A stretch of DNA of 64,000 nucleotides from Acinetobacter beijerinckii CIP 110307. Lineage in GTDB: Bacteria > Pseudomonadota > Gammaproteobacteria > Pseudomonadales > Moraxellaceae. A model generated the notes under the pieces. That model ran no database searches and was not told the DNA's origin. It saw only the letters and a list, made by a program, of their open reading frames with translations. The stretch spans positions 248,001 through 312,000 of the forward strand of contig NZ_KB849763.1 of the NCBI RefSeq assembly GCF_000369005.1, written 5' to 3'. Both the position numbers and the translations under genes were made by a program. This document shows, piece after piece, positions 19,066 to 29,123 of the stretch; the stretch's first letter is position 1, and the number at the start of each line of letters is the position of its first letter.

Positions 19066-19827
19066 TTACCAATAATTTTCGACCGCAATATTACCTTCGC
19101 CTCGACGATTCATCACCAACCCACGCCCCTTTAACGCTTCTTTGGTATCTTCAACCATTTGAGGATTACCACAAAGCATGATGTGGCTACTCGCTGGATT
19201 AAATGCTAAATCTGCAACTTTTTCTAGCTCACCATTCTCAATTAAAATTGGCAATCGATCATGCAACTTTGCATTTGGATCACGAGTAATAATAGGGATA
19301 AACTTAAATCCAGAATGCTCGGCACCAAAAATATCCGCAATTTCTTGGATTCGATCTACATAAGCAAGTTCTGATGCAGTCCGCACGCTGTAAACTAGAT
19401 GAATATGTTGATATTTAGTCCATGTTTCAAAATCTTGTAGCATAGATAAGAAAGGTGCTAAACCTGTTCCAGTTGCTAACAACCATAAATCCTGCGGTAA
19501 AGGCTGCTGATAACGGGCTAAGGTTAAATAACCATAAGAGATTTTCTCTAGATAGAGTTCATCGCCCACTTTTAAATGCTGTAAATTTGAGGTAAATGCG
19601 CCATCTGGAACTACAATTGAAAAAAACTCCAGTGTTTCATCAAATGGCGAGGAAACAACCGAATAGGCACGTATCACTAGTTCACCATCAACCATTAAAC
19701 CAATACGTGCAAATTGCCCAGCAGTGAATTTAAAGTGAGCTGGACGAGTCATGGTGAAACTAAAGAGATTATGTGTCCAACGGTGTACAGATAAAACTTT
19801 TTCTACGCTAAATTTTTCAATTGACAT
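19066..19827 (-). CDS. fpr: Ferredoxin/flavodoxin--NADP+ reductase
   Basis: A 253-residue cytosolic flavoenzyme moving electrons between NADPH and ferredoxin or flavodoxin; E. coli Fpr has 248 residues. The FAD motif RAYSVVSS is at residues 53-60 and the NADP motif GTGLAP at 120-125. The segment MLCGNPQMV and the C-terminal aromatic end VENYW are typical of the bacterial subclass. It is divergent from a LysR regulator, the arrangement known for fprA/finR in Pseudomonas. Confidence 0.94.
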   Translation of the reverse strand: MSIEKFSVEKVLSVHRWTHNLFSFTMTRPAHFKFTAGQFARIGLMVDGELVIRAYSVVSSPFDETLEFFSIVVPDGAFTSNLQHLKVGDELYLEKISYGYLTLARYQQPLPQDLWLLATGTGLAPFLSMLQDFETWTKYQHIHLVYSVRTASELAYVDRIQEIADIFGAEHSGFKFIPIITRDPNAKLHDRLPILIENGELEKVADLAFNPASSHIMLCGNPQMVEDTKEALKGRGLVMNRRGEGNIAVENYW

Positions 19828-19855
19828 GATTTGAACGTGGCACGAAACAGTAAGC

Positions 19856-19886
19856 TCATGTTAGCATGATCAGATAATTCATGAAT
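19856..19886. promoter_or_regulatory. Candidate LysR-type operator between fpr and the LysR gene
   Basis: The inverted repeat TCATG-TTAG-CATGA (19856-19869) and the palindrome ATTCATGAAT (19877-19886) lie within the 84-base divergent region. Two adjacent dyads fit the recognition/activation site layout of LysR regulators. Binding is inferred. Confidence 0.45.
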
Positions 19887-19911
19887 ACTTTTAAACGTTA
19901 AGGCTTTTACC

Positions 19912-20796
19912 ATGCGCATGACATTACGCCAATTGGCTGTTTTCGTGGCGGTTGCTCAAGAGGGAACTGTAACCAAGGCGAGTGATGCTGTCCGACTCAC
20001 ACAAAGTGCGGCAAGTATGGCTTTAGCTGATTTAGAAGATGGTCTTGGCGCTCCATTATTTGACCGTTTAGGCAAACGCCTACAATTAAATGATTTAGGA
20101 CGTTTCCTGCTTCCTCAAGCTTTAGAAATTTTAGGACGCTGTGACTCATTTGAACAAGCTGCAAAAGGTGAATTACAAAGTATTGATTTGCGCTTAGGTG
20201 CAACACTAACGATTAGTGACTATTTGATGCCTGATTTAATGGCGGAATTTTTACAACATCATCCTCAAGCACATTTACAACTTCAAGTCGGCAATACTCG
20301 CCAAATGATTGAGGCAGTCAATCAGTTTCAACTCGATTTAGCCTTAATCGAAGGTTCATGTCACTTACCGCAATTACAATGTATCCATTGGCGTGATGAT
20401 GAACTCGCTGTTTGCTGTGCCCCGAGTCATCCTTTAGCGCAATTAGACCGCCCTATCACACCAAGTGATTTTCATCATGTAGAGTGGATTTTACGTGAAG
20501 AAGGCTCAGGTACTCGTGAAGTCTTTGATAATGCCATTTTACAAGACTTACCCGATGCAAATATTCGCTTAACTTTGGGTCATAACGAAGCAATTTTAAA
20601 AATTGTGGCAGGTGGCTTAGGGATGTCATGTGTGTCTAGACTTGCAATTGAACCTTTGCAAGAAAAAGGTCAATTGGTAATTTTGGATACACCGTATTGG
20701 CAATTAACACGACCACTCTACATGCTTGTTCATCGTCAAAAATATCAAGGACCCGGTTTAAAAGCATTTTTACAGTTTTGTGAAGATCAGATTTAA
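19912..20796 (+). CDS. LysR family transcriptional regulator (FinR-like)
   Basis: A 294-residue regulator with the LysR winged helix-turn-helix in residues 1-60 (RQLAVFVAVAQEGTVTKAS, then TQSAASMAL) and a substrate-binding domain to the C-terminus. It diverges from fpr. In Pseudomonas, the LysR protein FinR controls the adjacent divergent fprA under oxidative stress, so the same role is likely here. The FinR name rests on position, not on a sequence search. The initiator could be ATG at 19912 or 19918. Confidence 0.88.
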   Translation: MRMTLRQLAVFVAVAQEGTVTKASDAVRLTQSAASMALADLEDGLGAPLFDRLGKRLQLNDLGRFLLPQALEILGRCDSFEQAAKGELQSIDLRLGATLTISDYLMPDLMAEFLQHHPQAHLQLQVGNTRQMIEAVNQFQLDLALIEGSCHLPQLQCIHWRDDELAVCCAPSHPLAQLDRPITPSDFHHVEWILREEGSGTREVFDNAILQDLPDANIRLTLGHNEAILKIVAGGLGMSCVSRLAIEPLQEKGQLVILDTPYWQLTRPLYMLVHRQKYQGPGLKAFLQFCEDQI

Positions 20797-20812
20797 GCCT
20801 GATCTTTTTTTT
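20783..20812 (+). terminator. Intrinsic terminator overlapping the LysR stop codon
   Basis: The 8-bp stem AAGATCAG (20783-20790) pairs with CTGATCTT (20799-20806), and eight T residues run through 20812. The TAA stop codon lies in the loop at 20794-20796. Confidence 0.82.
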
Positions 20813-21503
20813 ATCGACCAAATTGTTGCTCACAAGGCTCCCCATCATTATTTCCATCCATTTGGGTATTTGGGCAATTTCTCAAAAAGAACAGAGCCTC
20901 ATCATAAGAACGCATTTGTGAGCAATGAATTCGACCGTCACAACTGAACTGAGCTTTGGCGGCAATCGGTTGTTGTGATGATGCAGATGAACCAGTATTA
21001 GTTTTGATCGCATCTGTAGTCTTTTCTGATCGTTTAACTTCAGGCAAATCACCAATTGCTTCACGTTGATGCGCTATTATTTGTTTTTGTTCTTCAATCA
21101 ACCGAATGGTCTTTAGCTGCTGAGCTTGCTGATAAGACTGATATTTTTGAAAAATAAGTGCTAACAAAATTGCGATAACAATTAAGCCAACCACTGTGAA
21201 TGTTATCCCTTTTTTATCTTTTGTTTTCGAATAAGCGTTGGAATTGTTTGGTTCAAATTGTTGTTGGACAGCACCTAGGTTTTGATGTTCAGGTTTTAAA
21301 TCTAAACGTACAATATTGGCAGCTCTAAATTTTCCGTGATCTTCAACCATTAAGAATTTGATTGTTTCACCCACTTTAGGTTCACCACCTAACTTAGGAA
21401 AATCTTTGATGTGGAAGAACACATCGGCTTGTCCATTATTCAATTCGATAAAACCAAAACCACGATCTGAATTATATTTTTTTATTTTTCCCTCAAGAAA
21501 CAT
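20811..21503 (-). CDS. Cold-shock-domain / transmembrane / excalibur-domain fusion protein
   Basis: A 230-residue protein with an unusual architecture. Residues 1-68 are a cold-shock domain with RNP1-like RGFGFI (14-19) and RNP2-like VFFHI (28-32), which binds single-stranded nucleic acid. A polar linker leads to one transmembrane helix (about 100-118), then a Gln/Glu/Lys-rich coil (119-150). The end (about 186-226) is an excalibur-type calcium-binding domain with three Cys and the loop DGNNDGEPCE. Topology would leave the cold-shock domain in the cytosol and the excalibur domain in the periplasm. The function is not known. A GAGAAAGG ribosome site precedes ATG at 21503. Confidence 0.85.
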   Translation of the reverse strand: MFLEGKIKKYNSDRGFGFIELNNGQADVFFHIKDFPKLGGEPKVGETIKFLMVEDHGKFRAANIVRLDLKPEHQNLGAVQQQFEPNNSNAYSKTKDKKGITFTVVGLIVIAILLALIFQKYQSYQQAQQLKTIRLIEEQKQIIAHQREAIGDLPEVKRSEKTTDAIKTNTGSSASSQQPIAAKAQFSCDGRIHCSQMRSYDEALFFLRNCPNTQMDGNNDGEPCEQQFGR

Positions 21504-21590
21504 GATGTATACCTTTCTCTTTTCTTCTCATAAAAACAAAGGAGGCTAAACTTAACGTTACCCTCCTCCACCTTAAAATTTCAAAAAAAT

Positions 21591-21884
21591 TTAACGGCGA
21601 AAATTTGACAGTAATTCAGATGTTATTGATTCATTATGAGCCAATATTTTATTTTTCTTGGTTTTTGCAGGATTCGGGTCTACTCGTTCAATTTTAATTG
21701 CTTTGAACTTACCCTCATTTTCCTGTACTAAGAACTTCACTTTTTCATTTCTTTTCGGCTCACCATCCGTTGCAGGATAATCTGAAATATGAAAAAAAAT
21801 TTCTCCTTCAGCAGTTGCAATAAAACCGAAACCTTTTTCAGGATTATATTGTTTAACTTTTCCGTGATAAAACTCTTGTTTCAT
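21591..21884 (-). CDS. Cold-shock domain protein
   Basis: A 97-residue protein with a cold-shock domain at residues 1-68: KGFGFI as the RNP1-like motif and IFFHI as RNP2. A Lys/Asn-rich tail of 30 residues follows, longer than in CspA (70 residues). Its domain is closely similar to that of the neighbouring membrane-anchored fusion gene, which suggests duplication. It has a GAGGGG ribosome site and its own promoter. Probably an RNA-binding protein; targets unknown. Confidence 0.88.
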   Translation of the reverse strand: MKQEFYHGKVKQYNPEKGFGFIATAEGEIFFHISDYPATDGEPKRNEKVKFLVQENEGKFKAIKIERVDPNPAKTKKNKILAHNESITSELLSNFRR

Positions 21885-21919
21885 AACGTTTGCCCCTCAT
21901 TTAAAAAGATTCTAAGCAT

Positions 21920-21948
21920 AGTATATAGAATAAAAAAGAGACTGATAA
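21920..21948 (-). promoter_or_regulatory. Candidate promoter of the cold-shock gene
   Basis: On the minus strand, TTATCA (21948-21943) and TATACT (21925-21920) are separated by 17 bases. The -35 element lies in the loop side of the upp terminator hairpin. Confidence 0.5.
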
Positions 21949-21986
21949 ACCATCATTAAATGTTATGAATAGATCCAGTCTCTTTA
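21932..21986 (-). terminator. Likely upp terminator with long loop
   Basis: The arms AAAGAGACTG (21935-21944) and CAGTCTCTTT (21976-21985) pair perfectly over 10 bp across a 31-base loop. Several T residues follow on the minus strand. It is the only hairpin downstream of upp. Confidence 0.65.
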
Positions 21987-22002
21987 TTTATCTCCTAAGT
22001 CA

Positions 22003-22638
22003 TCAATCTTTTTGCACGCTACCAAAAATTTTATCGCCCGCATCGCCAAGACCTGGAACAATATAACCTTCTTCATTTAAACCTTGATCAATAGAAGCCG
22101 TATAAATACGTACATCTGGATGGATTGCCTCAACTTTAGCAATACCTTCTGGCGCAGCGACTAAGATCATTACACGAATATCTTTACAACCACTGGCTTT
22201 TAAAACATCAATTGCAGCAATTAATGAATTTCCTGTTGCCAGCATTGGATCGATAATCATAGCTAGGCGGTTGGCAACATCTGGTACTAGTTTTTTATAA
22301 TAAGTACGAACTTCTAAAGTCGCTTCATCACGTTCTAAACCAAGTACACTGACTTTTGCACTCGGAATCAAATTAAGAACACCCTCAAGCATCCCAATAC
22401 CTGCACGTAATATCGGAACAATAGTGATTTTCTTACCTGCAATTCGCTGTGTTATGACTTTGCCTGTCCAACCATCAATTTCATGATCTACGACAGTTAA
22501 ATCTTTGGTTGCTTCATAAGTGAGCAACATCGTAACTTCTTGTGCCAATTCACGGAAATTCTTGGTACTAATGTCTGAACGGCGCAACAAACCAAGTTTA
22601 TGGCGAATAAGCGGATGACGAATTTCTTGAATCGACAC
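22003..22638 (-). CDS. upp: Uracil phosphoribosyltransferase
   Basis: A 211-residue cytosolic salvage enzyme that makes UMP from uracil and PRPP; E. coli Upp has 208 residues. The N-terminal [15 protein letters not shown], the PRPP loop [11 protein letters not shown] and the C-terminal uracil-binding [15 protein letters not shown] are all present. The start is GTG at 22638 with an AGGT site, which gives the conserved N-terminus. The in-frame lead from 22713 is not conserved sequence. Confidence 0.96.
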   Translation of the reverse strand: MSIQEIRHPLIRHKLGLLRRSDISTKNFRELAQEVTMLLTYEATKDLTVVDHEIDGWTGKVITQRIAGKKITIVPILRAGIGMLEGVLNLIPSAKVSVLGLERDEATLEVRTYYKKLVPDVANRLAMIIDPMLATGNSLIAAIDVLKASGCKDIRVMILVAAPEGIAKVEAIHPDVRIYTASIDQGLNEEGYIVPGLGDAGDKIFGSVQKD

Positions 22639-22700
22639 GATTGAGTACCTAGCTAATATAAATCTTTGTCTATTATAAAGTGTTTTTTTACTCATCAATA

Positions 22701-22730
22701 AAAAAGCCCCCATTTTTGGAGGCTTTTTTG
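22701..22730 (-). terminator. Terminator of the nuo operon
   Basis: AAAAAGCC (22701-22708) pairs with GGCTTTTT (22721-22728), extended inside by CC/GG with one bulge. It lies 15 bases past the nuoN stop and is followed by T residues on the minus strand. It is also near the upstream end of upp. Confidence 0.85.
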
Positions 22731-22744
22731 TACAAATCAGACGA

Positions 22745-24241
22745 TTACTGTTGTTGTGACAACATAAAGTGCAATGGAGAAAGAATCTCAGACTTCAATG
22801 CCAAATTGATCATTGGATCTGGATAGATACCGAGCAACAATACAAGTAAAGCAGCACCTAACACCATAATCCCACCAACCTTGCTTCCCCAATGTGCATC
22901 AGCATCAATACGAGGTACATCTGGTGGTGTCATATACATCACAACCATCACACGTAAATAGTAATATAAACCAATACCACTACCCACCACGATCATTGCC
23001 GCCAAGAACCAATGTTGCGTTGTTACAGCAGCCATTACCACAAGGAATTTACCAATAAAGCCCGCAGTTAATGGAATACCCGCTAACGACAACATCATCA
23101 CAGTTAAGGTTGCAGTCAACACTGGACGGCGCCAGAATAAACCACGATAGTCAGCAAGACTTTGAGCTTCATCAACGTTGTTATATGGACTCGACATCAA
23201 TGCAACCGCACCGAATGCACCGATTGTGGTGAGAACATAAGTAATCACATACACCGTAACGCTACCAAGGCTTGCATAAGTCATGCTGATTAAAGCAATC
23301 AACAAATAACCAAAATGTGCAATCGATGAATAACCAAGGATACGTTTTAAGTTAACTTGACGTACTGCGAGTAAGTTACCAACTAAAATAGATAACACAG
23401 CAATCACAGTTAATACTGTTACTAACGATTCAACTAAGATTGCGCCAGAAGTCAATAAATAACGGACAAATAAACCAATCGTTGCAACTTTCGCAGCCGT
23501 TGCCAAAAAGGTTGCCATAGGTGCTGGTGCACCTGCATATACATCTGGCGTCCATTTATGAAATGGCGCAAGCGAAAGTTTGAATGCAACAGCAAATACA
23601 ACTAAACCTAAGCCCAAAAGTACCATCGGCTGTTTGATTGCAGTCATCAATGCCTGAACAGAATCATAGAATGATAATGAACCCGTGTAGGCATAAATAT
23701 AAGCCATACCCATAAGCAACATTGCAGATGCAGTCGCAGAAAGTACAAGGTATTTAATCCCCGCTTCCAAAGACTGACTACGTTGATAGGTATAAGCCAA
23801 CATGCCGTAAACTGGGATTGACATTAATTCTAAGCTAATGAAGAAAGCCGCGTAGTGAGAACTTGCAACCAATAGCATTGCACCTGTTACTGATGACAGT
23901 AGCAAGATATAGAGTTCTTCACGATTGTCTTTATAACTCTCGATATAAGCATGAGATAAAGTACAACATGCCAATGCAGCAATCAGAATTAGGAATTGAT
24001 AAAGCATGGTAAATGGATCAACCATAAACATGCCCATCACATTCACTGGCGCAAACTTACCACTAAACATGGTGTAAGCAATAAAAATTGCAGCAAGGTT
24101 TAAACCTACAACCGAGGTTGTCGCAATCAGATTGTGATTACGTTTAATCGCAGTTAATAACATCACCACGATTGCAGTTAATGCCACAATCATCACTGGA
24201 GCAAGTGGCATTAACTCAGAAAAAGAAATTGTGAAGTTCAT
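22745..24241 (-). CDS. nuoN: NADH-quinone oxidoreductase subunit N
   Basis: A 498-residue, 14-helix antiporter-like subunit of the complex I membrane arm (proton_antipo_M fold). The conserved helix-breaking and ion-path residues appear in [21 protein letters not shown], and the K-R-I-L-x-Y-S-S-I-A-H segment matches the family. It is the last gene of the operon, three bases after nuoM, with a terminator just downstream. Confidence 0.97.
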   Translation of the reverse strand: MNFTISFSELMPLAPVMIVALTAIVVMLLTAIKRNHNLIATTSVVGLNLAAIFIAYTMFSGKFAPVNVMGMFMVDPFTMLYQFLILIAALACCTLSHAYIESYKDNREELYILLLSSVTGAMLLVASSHYAAFFISLELMSIPVYGMLAYTYQRSQSLEAGIKYLVLSATASAMLLMGMAYIYAYTGSLSFYDSVQALMTAIKQPMVLLGLGLVVFAVAFKLSLAPFHKWTPDVYAGAPAPMATFLATAAKVATIGLFVRYLLTSGAILVESLVTVLTVIAVLSILVGNLLAVRQVNLKRILGYSSIAHFGYLLIALISMTYASLGSVTVYVITYVLTTIGAFGAVALMSSPYNNVDEAQSLADYRGLFWRRPVLTATLTVMMLSLAGIPLTAGFIGKFLVVMAAVTTQHWFLAAMIVVGSGIGLYYYLRVMVVMYMTPPDVPRIDADAHWGSKVGGIMVLGAALLVLLLGIYPDPMINLALKSEILSPLHFMLSQQQ

Positions 24242-24244
24242 GAT

Positions 24245-25843
24245 TTATTGCATCTCCACATGTTCAAGTTGAGTTGCAGCCTGTTGAACAGTTTCAACAA
24301 CTTCTTGTACTGGCATATAACTATTTACTAACCACTGCATGCTTGAATGAGACATATCCAAGAACGTTTGTGGGTAAAGTCCTAACCAAAGTAAACCGAT
24401 CGCACAAATCATCAAAATACTGACTTCACGAGCAGATAAATCTTTAAGTGGGCTTGTATAATGCTGCTTTTGTTCAGGATTTGGCTCACCAAATAATGCT
24501 TTGTGAATCAGAATCAGACCGTAAAGACCAGCAAATACCAAGCTCACTGCCGCAATAATTGTGAAAGTTGGGTAAGCCTTGAATGAACCCATCAAGATCA
24601 GGAATTCACCAATAAAGTTACCTAAACCTGGTACACCAACAAGCGCCGCGACAAAGAACATCAAGAAGAATGGTAAGTATTGAAGTTGACCACGTAGACC
24701 GCCCATTAAGCGTAAATCACGTGTATGTAAACGTTCATAAACTTGACCAGACATAATGAACAATGCAGCAGATGACAAGCCATGCGCTAACATCATGATC
24801 ATTAAACCTTGGAAGGTCAAAATGTTACCTGCATAAATTGCAAGTAAGATGAAACCCATGTGCGAAATAGACGTGTACGCAAGTAAGCGTTTCATATCTG
24901 TTTGTTGATACGCTAAGAATGCGCCGTAGAAAATACCAATCAAACCAAGAATAATGGCGATATCAGCAAATTGTGCTGAAGCTGCTGGGAAGAATGGAAT
25001 CACAAAACGAAGCAAACCATAGGCCGCTGTCTTAATCAAAATACCAGCCAAATCCACAGAACCCGCTGTTGGAGCTTGTGCATGCGCATCAGGCAACCAA
25101 CCGTGTAATGGGAATACTGGTAATTTCACCGCAAAACCGATGAAGAAACACAGCATGAATGCATAAGCAACTTCAGGTGGTAAGTGGTTCGCAACCGCCA
25201 ATAGATAGTTGTAATCGAAACCGATCATACCTGTCATCATGTATCCATAGACCACAAGGCCTAAGATACCAATCAACATGATCAAACCAGCGATTTGAGT
25301 ATATAGGAAGAATTTGGTTGCTGCATAAACACGCGAACGACCATTCGAGCCTGAATGACCCCATAACGCAATCAAGAAATAGATTGGTACAAGCATCATC
25401 TCCCAGAAGAAGAAGAACAAGAATAAGTCAATCGCCAAGAATACACCGATTACCCCACCTAAACTCCACAGGAGATTTAAGTGGAAGAAACCTACATTCT
25501 TTTGAATCTCACCCCATGAACAACCGACTGCAAGTACACCTAGTAATGCGGTCAGTAATACCATGAGTAAAGATAAACCATCCACAGCTAAGTGAATGCT
25601 AATACCTAGTGATTGAATCCATGGAAGATGGAATTCAGCGGCCCAAGTCGGTACTTTACCGCCAATCTCATAACTAAATGTACCACTTTGCCACAGTGCA
25701 ATGCCCAAACCAAAGGTAATGAGCATACCAATCAAGGCTATCCAGCGTGGCAAATGTTGGTCAAATTTATCGACTAACCAACAAATAAAACCAGCAATGA
25801 AAGGAACTAAAATCAGTGCGGGTAAAATTAAATTGTTTTCCAT
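24245..25843 (-). CDS. nuoM: NADH-quinone oxidoreductase subunit M
   Basis: A 532-residue antiporter-like proton-pumping subunit of complex I, with about 14 membrane helices. The discontinuous-helix region FAVKLPVFPLHGWLPDAHAQA and KRLLAYTSISHMGF are present. The start is ATG at 25843, next to a GGGGAA ribosome site; the in-frame extension to 25858 overlaps nuoL and has no site. It sits between nuoL and nuoN as in other bacteria. Confidence 0.97.
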   Translation of the reverse strand: MENNLILPALILVPFIAGFICWLVDKFDQHLPRWIALIGMLITFGLGIALWQSGTFSYEIGGKVPTWAAEFHLPWIQSLGISIHLAVDGLSLLMVLLTALLGVLAVGCSWGEIQKNVGFFHLNLLWSLGGVIGVFLAIDLFLFFFFWEMMLVPIYFLIALWGHSGSNGRSRVYAATKFFLYTQIAGLIMLIGILGLVVYGYMMTGMIGFDYNYLLAVANHLPPEVAYAFMLCFFIGFAVKLPVFPLHGWLPDAHAQAPTAGSVDLAGILIKTAAYGLLRFVIPFFPAASAQFADIAIILGLIGIFYGAFLAYQQTDMKRLLAYTSISHMGFILLAIYAGNILTFQGLMIMMLAHGLSSAALFIMSGQVYERLHTRDLRLMGGLRGQLQYLPFFLMFFVAALVGVPGLGNFIGEFLILMGSFKAYPTFTIIAAVSLVFAGLYGLILIHKALFGEPNPEQKQHYTSPLKDLSAREVSILMICAIGLLWLGLYPQTFLDMSHSSMQWLVNSYMPVQEVVETVQQAATQLEHVEMQ

Positions 25844-25844
25844 T

Positions 25845-27740
25845 TTATTTCCCCACAACCTGAATCACGATCAATATCATCAATAACACCACTACACCGA
25901 GTGACATGCTTGATGCGTATTCACGTAATGAACCTGTTTGACGCGAACTTGTAAAGCTATTACCACCCTTCACAATTGCAGGAAGCACTAACCATAAACC
26001 ATCAACAGGATCACGACCTAAAATTTTCGCAATCAATAAATAAGGTTTTACAAATACGATGTCATACAAAGCATCAAAACCAAATGCGGTACGGCAAATA
26101 TGTGTTAAACCTGCACCCAAAGATGTTTGAGCAAAAGATTTTACTGCACCATAAGCAAAAGCAAATAAGAAGATACCCACCGCTAAACCAGCAATTGCAA
26201 CACCACTCGCTAAATGTTCAGCATGCACAACAGCAGCTTCTAAAGTTTCAGGTACAACAAAACTTGGAATACTTGCAGCAGTCAATAATTTTGCAACAGG
26301 CGCTTGAAGGAAATAACCAATACCTGTTGATAACGTAGCGAGAATCGCAAGTGGTCCCCAGTACGTTACGCCATGAATCGCATGCGCATGCGTTTTTTCT
26401 TCGCCAAAGAACACCACCCAAATTAAACGGAAAGTATAAATAGACGTTAAGAATGCACCTGCAACACCGACCCAGTACAAAGTATTGTAAAGCGGAAGAT
26501 TTGCAATTGTAGACTGTGCATAAACCGCACCCAAGATCGCATCTTTAGAGAAGAAGCCAACAGTTACGATTGGAAGTGCTGCCAACGCGCCACCACCTAT
26601 CACGAAACACCAGAATACGAATGGAATTTTTTTACGTAATCCACCCATTTTGAAAATGTTTTGTTCATGATGACATGCAAGAATCACTGCACCTGAAGAA
26701 AGGAACAATAATGCTTTAAAAAATGCGTGTGCCAACATGTGGAACAAACCTGCTTGGTACGCTTCTGCACCCACAGCCATAAACATATAACCGAGCTGAC
26801 TCATAGTTGAGTAAGCCAAGATACGTTTGATGTCGGTTTGAACTAGCGCTGCAAAACCAGCCACAAGCAATGTCACAGCACCTGTAATCGAGATGAACTG
26901 CATCACTTCTGGTGCCATTTCCATCACAGAGAACATACGGCAGCATAAGTACACACCCGCTGTCACCATCGTTGCAGCGTGGATCAATGCAGATACTGGT
27001 GTAGGACCAGCCATCGCATCAGCTAACCATGTTTGTAATGGGATTTGCGCTGATTTACCTGCTGCACCCAAGAACAACATCAATGCTGTCCAAATTGACA
27101 ATGATGAGCTTTGCGTCATGACAGTTGTTGCATTTTCAACGATGTACTGAGTATTCAAAGTACCAAACTGTTGATAAAGTAAGAACAATGCGATGAGTAA
27201 GAAGACATCACCGACACGTGTTACTGTAAATGCTTTGATTGCTGCCCAACCATTTGCAGGGTTTGAGTAGTAGAAACCAATCAATAGGTATGAACACAGA
27301 CCTACGCCTTCCCAACCTAAGAACAATAACGCTAAGTTATCGCCCAGTACCAACAACAACATGCTGGCAACGAATAGGTTGAAATAAGAGAAGAAACGCG
27401 CGTAATCTTCTTCACCACGCATATACCATGATGCAAAGATATGAATCAGGAAGCCTACACCAGTAACCATACCTGTCATCAATAATGACAAACCATCTAA
27501 ATGTAAGCTGATACCTGGCTCAAAACCGCCAACACTGAACCACGTCCATAAATGTTGAACAAATACAGTTTGACCACTGCTGGTAAACGCAAGACCAGCA
27601 ATTAAAGCAAATAACGCAGATAAACCGACTGAACCAACACCGATAATCGCTGCAACGTTTTCAGAAAGTTTATTACGTCCTGCCGCTAATAGGATAAAAC
27701 CAATGAGCGGAAATAAAATGGTTAAATATAAGGTACTCAT
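25845..27740 (-). CDS. nuoL: NADH-quinone oxidoreductase subunit L
   Basis: A 631-residue distal membrane-arm subunit of complex I. The pumping-channel residues lie in [20 protein letters not shown] and [21 protein letters not shown], and the long C-terminal part corresponds to the lateral helix that braces the arm. Its ATG overlaps the nuoK stop by four bases (ATGA), so translation is coupled. Confidence 0.98.
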   Translation of the reverse strand: MSTLYLTILFPLIGFILLAAGRNKLSENVAAIIGVGSVGLSALFALIAGLAFTSSGQTVFVQHLWTWFSVGGFEPGISLHLDGLSLLMTGMVTGVGFLIHIFASWYMRGEEDYARFFSYFNLFVASMLLLVLGDNLALLFLGWEGVGLCSYLLIGFYYSNPANGWAAIKAFTVTRVGDVFLLIALFLLYQQFGTLNTQYIVENATTVMTQSSSLSIWTALMLFLGAAGKSAQIPLQTWLADAMAGPTPVSALIHAATMVTAGVYLCCRMFSVMEMAPEVMQFISITGAVTLLVAGFAALVQTDIKRILAYSTMSQLGYMFMAVGAEAYQAGLFHMLAHAFFKALLFLSSGAVILACHHEQNIFKMGGLRKKIPFVFWCFVIGGGALAALPIVTVGFFSKDAILGAVYAQSTIANLPLYNTLYWVGVAGAFLTSIYTFRLIWVVFFGEEKTHAHAIHGVTYWGPLAILATLSTGIGYFLQAPVAKLLTAASIPSFVVPETLEAAVVHAEHLASGVAIAGLAVGIFLFAFAYGAVKSFAQTSLGAGLTHICRTAFGFDALYDIVFVKPYLLIAKILGRDPVDGLWLVLPAIVKGGNSFTSSRQTGSLREYASSMSLGVVVLLMILIVIQVVGK

Positions 27741-28045
27741 CCGCGCATCTCACTAGCAGCATCTACATCCAAGTGATGGAAGCGATGATAGAACTGAAGG
27801 ACGATCGCAAGACCGATACATGCCTCTGCAGCAGCGAGGGTCAAAATCAAGATAAACATGACTTGTCCATCTGGCTGAGCCCAAACACTACCTGCTAAAA
27901 CGAATGCCAACGCAGCAGCATTCATCATAATTTCAAGGCTCATAAGCATAAATAATAGATTGCGTCGCACCATTACACCGTAAAAACCAAGTGCAAAAAG
28001 GATGGTTGCAACAATCAAACCATGTTCTAAAGGGATGTGTCCCAT
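27737..28045 (-). CDS. nuoK: NADH-quinone oxidoreductase subunit K
   Basis: A 102-residue, three-helix subunit (MrpC-like). The two buried glutamates essential in the family are seen in [13 protein letters not shown] and [13 protein letters not shown]. It is overlapped by nuoL and abuts nuoJ. Confidence 0.97.
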   Translation of the reverse strand: MGHIPLEHGLIVATILFALGFYGVMVRRNLLFMLMSLEIMMNAAALAFVLAGSVWAQPDGQVMFILILTLAAAEACIGLAIVLQFYHRFHHLDVDAASEMRG

Positions 28046-28566
28046 TATTCTTTATCCTCTTCTGCACTTGGTTCACGTTTGCCTAAGTGAAATGCTGCAA
28101 CCAATGCTGCAAGCAATAACATCGCGGCAACTTCTACCAATAATAGATAGTGAGTAAACAACACTTGACCGACTGCTTTTGGACCAACAACTTCTGTTCC
28201 CATTGGGGCAGAAATCGTGGTGTATTCGCCGCCGAGCATCCACACTAAAATTAAGCCTAGTAAAAAGCTCATTAGTGCTGGGAAAGCCCAAGCATCCGAG
28301 GTCAACCATTTGCTTTCTTGCTCAATTGTGTCTTCTCCGAGATTCAACATCATCACGACAAAGACAAACAAGACCATGATCGCACCTGCATAAACGATGA
28401 TCTCAAGGGCAGCCGCAAACGGCGCACCCACGATCATGAAAATGCCTGCAACAGCAAGTAGAGAAACAATCAAACTTAATAATGCATGTACAGGATTGGT
28501 GTTAGTCACAACACGCACTGTCGAAACAATGGCCACAAGTGCCATCAAATAAAATGGCCACATCAT
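28045..28566 (-). CDS. nuoJ: NADH-quinone oxidoreductase subunit J
   Basis: A 173-residue, five-helix subunit of the complex I membrane arm. The helix [20 protein letters not shown] carries the conserved pi-bulge region. Two adjacent ATG codons occur at 28566 and 28563; both overlap the nuoI stop. Confidence 0.97.
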   Translation of the reverse strand: MMWPFYLMALVAIVSTVRVVTNTNPVHALLSLIVSLLAVAGIFMIVGAPFAAALEIIVYAGAIMVLFVFVVMMLNLGEDTIEQESKWLTSDAWAFPALMSFLLGLILVWMLGGEYTTISAPMGTEVVGPKAVGQVLFTHYLLLVEVAAMLLLAALVAAFHLGKREPSAEEDKE

Positions 28567-29105
28567 GGTAATAAGCTCCGTACATCAACTGGTGCACTTT
28601 CTTTTTGTGCTTGACCTTTTTCCTTCCCATTTACTGCCATACCTGTAACACGGTAGAAGTTATAGTCAGGATATTTACCTGTTCCAGAAATCAATAAGTT
28701 TTCTTTTTCGTAAACTAAGTCTTGACGTACGTATTCGGCAAGTTCGAAATCAGGTGTCATTTGAATGGCTGTCGTTGGACAAGCCTCTTCACACATACCG
28801 CAGAAAATACAACGTGAAAAGTTGATACGGAAAAATTCAGGATACCAACGTCCATCTTCTTTTTCCGCTTTTTGTAATGAAATACAACCAACTGGACAAG
28901 CTACTGCGCATAAGTTACATGCTACACAACGCTCTTCACCATCTGGATCGCGCGTTAACACAATACGACCACGAAAGCGTGGAGGTACAATTTGTTCAGC
29001 CGGAACTTCTGGATATAAAATCGTGTCACGTTTACGTGTAACATGGCTGAACACCATCCACAACGAACGTACAATCGATCCGAACCCAGCTAGAATTTTA
29101 TACAT
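28563..29105 (-). CDS. nuoI: NADH-quinone oxidoreductase subunit I
   Basis: A 180-residue ferredoxin-like subunit holding clusters N6a and N6b. Cys 60, 63, 66 and 70 bind the first 4Fe-4S cluster and Cys 99, 102, 105 and 109 the second, each set ending in CP. An amphipathic N-terminal helix docks it to the membrane arm. The ribosome site is GGGAG. Confidence 0.98.
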   Translation of the reverse strand: MYKILAGFGSIVRSLWMVFSHVTRKRDTILYPEVPAEQIVPPRFRGRIVLTRDPDGEERCVACNLCAVACPVGCISLQKAEKEDGRWYPEFFRINFSRCIFCGMCEEACPTTAIQMTPDFELAEYVRQDLVYEKENLLISGTGKYPDYNFYRVTGMAVNGKEKGQAQKESAPVDVRSLLP

Positions 29106-29123
29106 TTTGTACTCCCTGCTGTC

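Noticed and set aside
25976..26338. A 120-codon plus-strand ORF rich in Gln, Leu and His antisense to nuoL
   Set aside because: Low-complexity product opposite a conserved gene; shadow ORF.
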